Positions 55,572 to 64,000 of a DNA stretch of 64,000 bases are shown in pieces (position 1 is the first letter of the stretch; the number at the start of each line of letters is the position of its first letter). The stretch is taken from contig JAIUPT010000036.1 of assembly GCA_022315425.1 (NCBI GenBank), positions 806,001 to 870,000 of the forward strand. Reading direction: 5' to 3'. The notes below the pieces were generated by a model. That model did not search any database and was not told where the DNA came from. It saw only the letters and a list, made by a program, of their open reading frames with translations. Origin of the DNA: Pseudevernia furfuracea (lineage: Eukaryota; Ascomycota; Lecanoromycetes; Lecanorales; Parmeliaceae). Both the position numbers and the translations under genes were made by a program.

Positions 55572-56970
55572 TCAGCATTTGATAGAGAAATGTCTGAATT
55601 TGCGATTAGCTGCCTTACACGAAGAACAGATCTCACGATTGATGTCAGAGTCGTCGAGATTGTTAAAAGCAGCTTGTTTGTCTTTGCTCTTATCGTTGCG
55701 AACGATATATATGATTAGTTCTTCTTCTTTGAAGGAGATTCTGACTTCTTCGTTCACGGCGATCACGACAATCTCTTAAAACTTGACGAACTTGTTCTCA
55801 AAGAGATCATGATTTTAAGTGTAACTTGACTCGAATATGTTATAAGAGTCGTCAAGTCTCATAAGAAAAATTAGAATTCGCAGAGACTTCGAAATAACGA
55901 GGGATTTATGAAGGCTGATAATGTCGAAGATGATCTTACGAAAGTTCTTTTCGTATTAACGAACTCTCTCTTCTTCAAGAGTGAGATCGAATATTCGACG
56001 CATTAGTTTTCTATAGAGATTCGTGTTCTTAGACTGATAGTTCTTGATTAGAGCATCGAGCATGATCTGAGAGTCTTTATTATCGAATTCGACTTCGACG
56101 AGTTCGCGATCGCTATCCTCGAGACGATGAAAGATAGCGATATAGACTCTATGACTGATGATCGCATTAAAGAGAACAAGATTGTTGAGCATCAATCAAT
56201 TGTTGATATTCTGCTTTCATCGACGATATCTCAGATTGAACTTCAAAATGACAATGGAGTTTAGAGGGAAAGCGCTTTCCCCTTCGAGGGGATCAGTCGC
56301 TGAAACTATTAGAGCTGACATGTTTCTTGCGACGCCTTATGCGCTTGATTCTCCGTCGATTATAGATGCTGAGAGTTATTAAGAAGGTTTCTGAGGGCGA
56401 CACGTACGATGTGAATAATAACGACGATGATGTTCAAACGAAAGACTTAGCTTGAGAGATAACTGAGACGATAGAGAACGAAGGTCTTGAAGTCGAAGAA
56501 GCCGAAGTCGAAGAAGTGGGATTCAGAGAACTTTTGACACGAAGACCGAATAACTTAGTGTCACTTGGGGCACTGAGAGTGTCTTCGCTGACTTCGAATT
56601 GAAAGTCGACACTGCTAACGTCCGCGAAAGCAGTGAAAGTGAAATAGATACTCTGATCTCCGTCAGAGTTCTCGAGAGTCTTATCGATATCTGACAACTT
56701 TTGCTGCTGATCTTCGAGTTCTTACACGAGGAATAAGAAGTGCTTATGCTTGAATCTTCGATAGATACGAACGATGTTGTTGAGATGAAAGGTACTTAGG
56801 GGCAAGAAAGATTTAAATTGATCTGATTTTCGCTGAGACTGTATCGAAGACAATTGTTGAAGACGTGCAGACCTTCGAAGGGGAATAACGTTCTTCTTAT
56901 GCTGAGTCTTCGACAGAAACTCGAATTTAGAATAGTCGCTTCGATGGCTGCCGTCGTGGGATGAAGTCAT
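55572..56970 (-). pseudogene. gag of Copia copy A2, broken
   Basis: Starts MTSSHDGSHRSDYSKFEFLS at 56970; the frame breaks and resumes several times (56970-56722, 56697-56434, 56195-55956, 55766-55572). The last piece contains the zinc-knuckle-like ICSSCKAANRKFRHFSIKC with Cys-Cys-His-Cys all present, spaced 2, 8 and 4. Confidence 0.75.
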
Positions 56971-57607
56971 ATTCGGCGACAGAATAAAGTCGAATGGCGA
57001 TGAAAAGAATTCGATGACTGGGCCCCAGCCCTCTTCTTCAGAGGACTTGTGAGGCCGAAAGACCTATCTCAACAAGAAATCCTTGTTGTTTTGACCCTCA
57101 ACAGGCGTATACGCGCTCTGAGTGAAGGTTTGTCGATAACTAATCAACTCTGAAGTGTGATCAGACGATTTGATGCTGAAGTCCAGCCTCTTGAGTCGTC
57201 ACAATTGATTCGATTCACGTAAACGCTTTATCAACGCTGAAGCGGTGTACACCGCGAGAGGAATGTTCTCGTTGGGCGTGTTTAGCGTGTCTCACGCAGG
57301 GAAGCTGACAATGTTTCAGGGGCCTTAGTGGAATTCGGTCGCACGGTCGTATGGCGAGTTCGGCGTTCGGCGTTCGGTTAGATTCGGTATGCCGCGGGTC
57401 GATTTGCGGTAGGGCTCTCAGCCCCTCGAATTCCAAAGACGATCATTTTGTAGAGGGCAATGCCCACCTCAAGAAGATTGAAAAACAGAGTCTCATAGCT
57501 GTCGCGGCGTTCATTGCGATGAACTCGTAATGCTTAGAGGTCACTGTGGCTCTGATAGGCATAGGGTATAAGTGAAACAGTCGTCGAGCAAGCCCGGGCT
57601 CATAACC

Positions 57608-57729
57608 TGTCAAGAATAGGTGATAGGACACTTAGTTGTTAACTATAGAATGCTACGAGAGTAAAGAGCGACTATGAGGATGCGCCTTAGCGCATCACGT
57701 GACCATGTCACGTGACCCGAATTTTGACA
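57608..57729 (-). repeat. 5' LTR of Copia copy A2
   Basis: 122 bp between TGTCAA (57608) and TTGACA (57729). Next to it, on the inner side, is the reverse of the primer-binding site (GGGCTCATAACC at 57,596-57,607). Confidence 0.92.
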
Positions 57730-59290
57730 GTGATCAAGTTCATGAGTTATAAGGCGATCTTTGTCCTGGCAGCGATCCTAAACTGAAACGTGAAACAAAT
57801 AAACGTCAAAATCGTCTTTCTCTACGATAACGTTTAAGAGACGATTTATGTGCGACAGCCCGATGATTTCAGCAAGAACGACATCAAAGTTTATAAGCTG
57901 AATAAGACTCTCTATGAACTCAAGCAATTTCTCAGAATTTGATATTAACACTTCTCGAAGTACATAAAGAAACTCGAATTAATATTCATCGAATCGAACG
58001 AGAGTGTCTTTATAAACGTCAAGAAGGGCATCACTGTAGCCCTCTATGTGAACGATATATTAATTATCGATCTCAGCAAAATCGATATTCAGCGCATCAA
58101 AAAGACTCTCAATGACAAGTTTCACATGTTCGACTTGAGACCTTGCGTCTATTATTTAGACATAACCGTCAAAAGGGATCGTGTCGTCGATATTCTTCGC
58201 CTGGGACAAGCAGCCTATGTCACTCGTTTCTTGAAGCATTTCAACTACTGAAGTCTTAATTCAGTCTTCACGTCTCTGAAAACCAGTCGCAAGCTACAAT
58301 CTGCGAAAGAGGACTATATTACCTCGAGAAAGCTATGCGAGGATTATCAATCCGCCGTGAGATCCCTCATATATGTCATGTTAGAAACTCGTTCTGATAT
58401 CGTCTATGCTGTCTCTCTTATCAGTCGCTATTCAGTTAATTCGACTCAGGCACACTGAAATGCAGTGATTCGAATCTTTCGATATCTTAGAGGCACGGTG
58501 CACTACGAACTCGTGTACAAAGGATCCCTTCAAGCCCTCATCGGGTATATCGATTCCGATTGAGCTGACGACTCGACTCGAAGATCTATCTTCGACTATC
58601 TATTCAACGTCGATAGCGGCGCCATCAGCTGATCATCAAAGCGTCAAGTCATCGTCGCGTTATTCACTTGCGAAGTCGAGTATATCGATCAAACGTTGAC
58701 TATCAAAGAAGTTATTTGATTGAAAACTCTTCTCAATCAACTTCTGCGGCCCCGAGACTCTGATTCGAAGGTCATTATAATCTTCGACGACAATCAGAGC
58801 GCAATTGCCCTCGTCAAGAACGCTTAGTTTTATGCTCGCATCAAGCACATTGACATCGCTCATTATTTCGTGCGTGAAAAAGTCAATGACGACATCGTGA
58901 ATATGCAATTCGTACTCACGAATAAACAAATAATCGACGATCTCATCAAAGCCCTCTGTCTCGACAAATTCGTTATCTTTCGCGATGCCCTTGAGGTGAA
59001 ATTAGTCTCAGAACATTCTCTCAGCGTCAAAGACTAACTCTCAGCGCTCTTACTTCTAATCTGAAGTCGTTAGTTTCAGAGAAGTAACGCTATTCACCTT
59101 GTCTATAAACGTCAGATCTTTAGTTTTCTTTCACTGCTTCTTGTTCCACCCTCTCATATATTTATCGATCTCGTTTTGATAGAAATTGAGTGTGCATTAG
59201 GTCTATTTCAAAGAAAACTTTCAAAAAACCGCCTTTTTTCGGAAAATGGAAGTTTTGTATAAAGAACCAGAACGGATTTTTACATGTCTT

Positions 59291-59356
59291 CGAATTTGAT
59301 ATAGTCGTTTTCAGAACTTGGTTCGAATTTGACATAGTCGTTTTCAGAACTTGATT
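59291..59356. repeat. 33-bp tandem duplication in copy A3
   Basis: CGAATTTGATATAGTCGTTT starts at 59291 and recurs, with one change, at 59324. It is the reverse-strand counterpart of 51584-51649. Confidence 0.9.
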
Positions 59357-59463
59357 TCTTCACTTTTGTGAACCGGACTTCGCGCTAACCCGATTGGGGT
59401 TTTTTGCGTCGCGAAGTGCGAAAATCGTGTTTTCGCATTTTTGAGTATGCGAGCGAAGGGGAG

Positions 59464-59586
59464 TGTCAAAATTCGGGTCACGTGACATGGTCACGTGATG
59501 CGCTAAGGCGCATCCTCATAGTCGCTCTTTACTCTCGTAGCATTCTATAGTTTTACAACTAAGTGTCCTATCACCTATTCTTGACA
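59464..59586 (+). repeat. 3' LTR of Copia copy A3
   Basis: 123 bp from TGTCAA to TTGACA. Contains two CACGTG palindromes (about 59,479 and 59,492) and the inverted pair GATGCGC/GCGCATC around TAAG. Confidence 0.92.
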
Positions 59587-60407
59587 GAATTACCTATACG
59601 CTATTGATCACAATTGATACTCGCGGTCAATTATCTACGCAATCGACGATTCACTTAGGCTCGAACGCTAACTTCTTACGAAGCAGAAATCGAATATAAG
59701 TCAAATCTCAAACATCTTCGCTCTCTTGAATCTTATAAGTGATATATTGCTCGAAAATCTCACACTAATTGAATAAAAGATCAAAGTCGCACTATCGCTG
59801 ATGCTTCTGCACGGCTTATCGACTACGAAGACGATTACATCTATAAGATGCTTCTTGACGATGACAGAATCTATCGTATCTTTAAAGTAATCTAAGATAA
59901 GATCTCTCCTCACTTTTTACGTGTCAAAAAATCCTTAGATCTTATCACAGTGAGGAAAACATTAGTGTCGATCGAATCGTTACCTCAACCTACGAAAGGA
60001 TCTGAATCCATTACGATCGTAATTGATGATAATATAACTTCAAAATCAACGCCGCCAGTAGTCTTAGAAAACCCGATATCACATTCATTATTCGCCTCAA
60101 CGTCAGCGATGACAACGCCGTTCTCAATCCCTTCATTCGAAACTCTAATAGACGAAGGTGATGCTCCTGCGACCCCGTTACGAAATCATTCATATCTACT
60201 AGATCGCGACTTATTATTAAACTTAATTGCACTTCTTGTCTTCATTGCTCGGGAATCTTATAAGTCGAAGAACTACGAAGAGACAATCGCAGATAATAAT
60301 TCTAACAACGAAGAGTAAGAAGACGTAATCGAGAACGAGATTGACTTCTTGATGAAGAATAAAACTTAGAAACTCGTCGACTGTCTCAAAGATCGCAAAT
60401 TATTAAA

Positions 60408-61815
60408 AGATAAATGGGTATTTACCTTGAAGCGAGGATCAAAAGAGGAAATCACTCGCTACAAAGCACGCTGAGTGATTCTTGAATGCTCTCAACGTGA
60501 AGAACTAGACTACAACGAGATATTCGTCTCAGTAATGAAACTCATAAGTTATAAAGCTCTGTTTGCCCTCGCAGCGGTCTTGAACTAGGATCTGAAGCAA
60601 ATAAATGTGAAAATCGTCTTCTTATATAATGCAGTGAAGAAACTAATCTACATATATTAATTCATTAACTTCAAGTCTTAGAAATACTCAAATAAGATCT
60701 GCAAGCTGAACAAGGTCTTATATGATTTGAAACAATCATCTCGAATTTGATATAACATCTTCGTCGAATTCATGAAAGAATAAGACTTCACTCTCATCGA
60801 TGCTGACTATAGTGTGTTCATCGACTCTCAAACAGATATCATCATTGCGCTTTATGTTAATAATGTTTTGATCACTAATTCTAATCGTGCAGATATTCAA
60901 AGAATCAAAGATGCTCTCAACGTCAAATTTCACATAATCGACTTGAGACCCTATGCTTATTATCTAGAGATGACTGTTATCCGTGATCGTATTAATAGAA
61001 CTATTCGTCTAGAGCAAGCTGAATACGTTGAACGAGTGCTTCGAGACAACGGCATGTGAGACGCAAAGTCAGTAGCCACTTCAATGAAAATAACAATCAA
61101 ATTGAAATCCGCAGAGAATGAGTACGAAGCTACGTCTAAGAACAAATTACGTTATTAGTTCGCTATTGAATCGCTGATGTATGTTATGTTAAAAACTCGC
61201 CTCGATCTTATTTATACTATATCTGTTATTAGTCGCTACGCACATAATTCGACTAAACGACATTAAGATGCGATGAAACGAATCTTTTAGTACTTGAAAG
61301 AAACACTTAATTTCTAACTGACGTTTTAAGAGACTCTCTCAAGCTTGATCGACTACACTAACTCTGACTGGGCTGACGATACAGCTACGCGTCGCTTTAT
61401 CTCAGATTACGTGTTCAACGTCGAAAGCGCTACTATTAGTTGGTCTTTCAAACGACAGATTATCGTCGCCCTTTCGACTTGTGAAGCAGAGTACATCGGG
61501 CAAACATAGATCACTAAGAAAGCAATTTGACTACGAAGCCTTCTGACGTCACTACAATTCAACAGTAATGCTCTAAAAACGATTATTATCTACGACGACA
61601 ATCAGGGCGTAATTGCACTGATCAAGGATTCTCGATCTCATGATCGCATTAAGCATATTGAGATCGGCAATCACTTCTGTAGGGAGAAGGTTGCTGACAA
61701 GACCGTGACTTTTGAGTATACCCTCACTGATAAACAGGTGGCTGACGGACTGATCAAGACGCTGGCGCGGGACAAATTTGAGATGTTTCGTGAGGCCATT
61801 GGTTTAAGACTTTGA
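60408..61815 (+). pseudogene. RT-RNase H of Copia family B, broken
   Basis: Reads as RT then RNase H in one broken frame set. Both Asp of the YVDD box are Asn (GTT AAT AAT); each change is T-G to T-A, the pattern RIP makes. RNase H keeps more intact residues (SDWADD, EAEYIG, DDNQG). Confidence 0.8.
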
Positions 61816-61942
61816 CGAATGGCCACTCTGTGGGAGTGATGTGCGACGTTTTGATAGGGCTGGATTGAGGCCGGTCTAACTTGATTAGGCAACTAGACTC
61901 TGGTTGCGAAGATCTTCTAGAAGTACAGCGATCGTGTGGGAG

Positions 61943-62074
61943 TGTCAAAATTCTAGCCGAGGTGACTTTTCACGGTATCAACCCGGCGTTCAGACTTGGT
62001 GGATTTTGTATGTAGCGATCTACTGTACTAGTTACACAACTCAATCAGGTGTTTCACATATCTATATTTTAACA
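61943..62074 (+). repeat. probable 3' LTR of Copia family B
   Basis: TGTCAAAATTCTAGCCGAGG follows a purine-rich GTGTGGGAG; a plausible end is TTTTAACA at 62074, with copy A5 sequence following. Only one copy is present, so the boundaries are tentative. Confidence 0.55.
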
Positions 62075-64000
62075 CAACGACTGTATCTATATCTGCAATA
62101 AACAGATCAAAATCAAATTTCCCATAATCAGTTAAAAAGTAGGCGTCTACATCAAAGCCCTCGTCTCTCGCACGAGTCGTATCATCGATCGCGTTCGCGC
62201 GAGCCTCTCGATTAATTAAGATCTTCTTAAATTATCTCCTTCAGTGCGAAATCAGATAGAAGCCAACTGTATCTGAGAACTTCGAAATGAACGAGGCGAT
62301 CGAACGTTTTGAGCAGATCTTGCTATATAAGATGCATTTCATACTGCTAAGTTCCCAGCTCAACAAGTCTTTCTGATCTGAAATCGTGATCATCATCAAT
62401 TATTTGATGTTGCGATCCCTCAACGTTCGAATCATTATAACGTCATTTAAGACTTTTCATCATCGAAAGCTCATTTTATTTCATCTGCGAACGATTGATT
62501 TCATCGTCTATGCGTTAAAGCGTATTTAAAAGAAACTCGTAAATAAAAGCGAAAAGTGTGTTCTTCTGAGATATAAAGAGAAGTTCATTTTTCGCCTATA
62601 TAATCTCATCAAGAAGAAGATTATTCGAGTTAATAATATTTACTTCGTTGAGAAGCGTCTCTTGATTGTGAACCTCGAAGAAAAAACGAACGCTCATAAG
62701 CTCTCGATCAAGCGATAACGTCTTTATGTATCAGCATCCGCTATAGAGGAGGCACTTAATGAACAACGTATTACTAACATTTCGAAAGACATTGTTCTCA
62801 TCATGAAGTTCTCAACGACTGCATCTGCATCTGCAATAAACAGATCAAGATCAAATTTCCCATAATCAGCTGAAAAGCAGACGCCTATATCAAAGCCCTC
62901 GTCCCTCGCACGAGTCGTATCATCGATCGCGTTCGCGCGGGCCTCTCGATCAATTGCTGCATTATCAGCTGTCGAAAGAATAACTCGTTCTCTCACTGTC
63001 GTCGAAATGGTTCGCGAAGACCTCGAGCTAAGTGCGGTTCAAAGGGTACTCCTTGACCATTTCGACACTACGATTTCGAACCTGCGAGACCTATCATCTG
63101 ACCCTCTCTCGAGAACATTCGCGGCCTTTGCGTTACTGACGGATCATGTCAATAAGTCGAATATTTTCGAGCCGACGATCTATCAACAGATCATTTTCAA
63201 TCAACTCTCTCGCATACACTGAGAGCTCGCCATGCAAGACGAATACAAATCTCTTATGAACAACAATACTTAATGTCTGATTCAGACGCCTTCAGATACT
63301 CATATTCTGAGAGGTCGCTGAGTTTACATCGTGAAGCGAGACCTCGCTGAGGAAGTCACTCGCTATAAGACTCGCTGAATAATTCGAGAATTCGAATAAC
63401 AGAAGGGTCGTGACTATCATGACACGTTCGCCTCAGTGATCAAGCTCATGAGTTATAAGACGATCTTTGCTCTGACAGCGACCCTGAACTGGGACGTAAA
63501 ACAAATGAACGTCAAAACCGCCTTTCTCTACGGTAACGTTCAAGAGACGATTTATGTGCGACAGTTCGATGATTTCAGCAAGAACGACATCAAAGTTTGT
63601 AAGCTGAATAAGGCTCTCTATGAACTCAAGCAATTTCTTAGAATTTGATATCAGCACTTCTCGAAGTACATGAAGAAACTCGAACTAATATTCATCGAAT
63701 CGAACGAGAGTGTCTTTATGAACGTCAAGGAGGGCATCACTGTAGCTCTCTATGTGAACGATATATTGATCATCGACCTCAGCAAAATCGGCATTCAGCG
63801 CATCAAAAAGGCCCTCAATGACAAGTTTCACATGTCCGACTTGGGACCTTGCGCCTATTATTTAGGCATGACCGTCAAAAGGGACCGTGTCGTCGGCATT
63901 CTTCGTCTGAGACAAGTAGTCTATGTCACTCGTTTCTTGAAGCATTTTAACTGCTAAAGTCTTAATTCAGTCTCTACGTCTCTGAAAACCAGTCGCAAGC
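62075..64000 (+). mobile_element. Copia family A, copy A5, rearranged and cut by the window end
   Basis: Two pieces out of order. 62075-62216 matches the integrase-RT linker region (A1 about 45,390-45,535). 62217 onward matches an earlier point (A1 about 44,795) and then runs through the linker again (62,811-62,955), RT and beyond the window. This is the least mutated RT seen: LNWDVKQMNVKTAFLYGNVQ near 63,486, and DLGPCAYYLGMTVKRDR near 63,840. The catalytic box still reads LYVNDILI near 63,749. Several stops remain. Confidence 0.85.

Larger units (their letters stand above)
51352..57729 (-). mobile_element. Copia retrotransposon family A, copy A2, full length but decayed
   Basis: 6378 bp with LTRs at both ends, reverse orientation. 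It keeps longer frames than A1 and shows fewer RIP-type changes: for example CGGTGTACACCG at 57,243-57,254 corresponds to CGATATATATCG at 41,841-41,852 in A1. Still, gag and pol contain stops throughout. Flanking bases (ATAAT left, GTGAT right) do not form a target-site duplication, so the two flanks were probably not one insertion site. Confidence 0.9.
57730..59586 (+). mobile_element. Copia family A, copy A3, 5'-truncated
   Basis: Begins abruptly inside RT (GTGATCAAGTTCATGAGTTA) directly after copy A2 and runs through RNase H (about 58,560-58,990), 3' untranslated part, polypurine tract and 3' LTR. Pol is broken by stops. The RT box reads VNDILI near 58,045. It shares the 33-bp duplication with A2 and lacks the 309-bp segment of A1. 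Confidence 0.88.
59587..62074 (+). mobile_element. Copia retrotransposon family B, 5'-truncated and decayed
   Basis: A second Copia type, clearly different from A at the nucleotide level. From left: remnants of the integrase C-terminus (about 59,800-59,900, IYRIFKVI); a Ser/Thr/Pro-rich linker (59950-60318); RT beginning KDKWVFTLKRGSKEEITRYK near 60,408, with its box changed to LYVNNVLIT near 60,850; RNase H with SDWADDTATRR near 61,350, IIVALSTCEAEYIG near 61,460 and DNQGVIALIKDS near 61,600; end EYTLTDKQVADGLIKTLARD near 61,715-61,775. Stops are frequent. A likely LTR follows a GTGTGGGAG purine tract. Confidence 0.85.

Noticed and set aside
40010..64000. A giant cargo-carrying transposon (Starship-like) or viral insertion
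   Set aside because: No tyrosine-recombinase captain gene or cargo genes; everything recognised is Copia or gypsy retroelement sequence.
1..64000. tRNA, rRNA or telomeric repeats
   Set aside because: I saw no convincing cloverleaf with A and B boxes, no rRNA-like stretch and no TTAGGG arrays. A covariance-model scan could still find a tRNA that I missed.

Overview
This window comes from a filamentous ascomycete (Pezizomycotina). The protein-coding genes are interrupted by short introns, mostly 46-70 nt, with GT-AG borders and CTAAC/CTGAC-like branch sites. The proteins are fungal housekeeping types, and the repeats carry the C-to-T / G-to-A scars of repeat-induced point mutation (RIP). I cannot name the species. 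Gene models below were spliced by hand from reading frames and family resemblance; no database search was run.

Bases 1 to about 40,000 are gene-rich with normal composition. In order they hold: the 3' end of the ER chaperone LHS1 (+); a small unknown ORF (-); D-arabinono-1,4-lactone oxidase ALO1 (-); an SSH4/EAR1-type SPRY membrane protein (+); class II cAMP phosphodiesterase PDE1 (-); a Sac/hSac2 inositol-phosphatase-like protein (-); a NIPA-type magnesium transporter (-); a long acidic protein of unknown function (-); coatomer delta subunit RET2 (+); APC/C subunit APC4 (+); importin beta KAP95 (+); a UCH37-type deubiquitinase (-); a Zn(II)2Cys6 transcription factor (-); and transportin KAP104 (-). 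They are not an operon or a metabolite cluster. Several share cell-biological themes by proximity only: ER/COPI/endosomal traffic, ubiquitin, and nuclear import.

Near 40,010-40,080 the composition changes abruptly to an AT-rich repeat block that runs to the window end. It contains at least five copies or pieces of one Ty1/Copia retrotransposon family (called A here), a second Copia family (B), and a Ty3/gypsy relic. All are broken by stop codons. Family A has short LTRs of about 122 bp with TGTCAA/TTGACA ends and a polypurine tract. Its primer-binding site fits the anticodon arm of initiator tRNA-Met, the half-tRNA priming type. Copy A1 (+) and copy A2 (-) face each other as a large inverted pair around the gypsy relic. 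A2 is itself wedged between two non-contiguous pieces of other A copies.

The most unusual signals are: a three-nucleotide first exon in RET2; a GC-AG intron in the UCH37 gene; an in-frame 57-nt intron in the NIPA gene; the half-tRNA primer site; an Asn in place of the first Asp of the reverse transcriptase YxDD box in all family A copies examined; a 309-bp GC-richer segment in only one Copia copy; and out-of-order duplicated retroelement pieces near 62,100. I found no clear evidence of a wholly new system.
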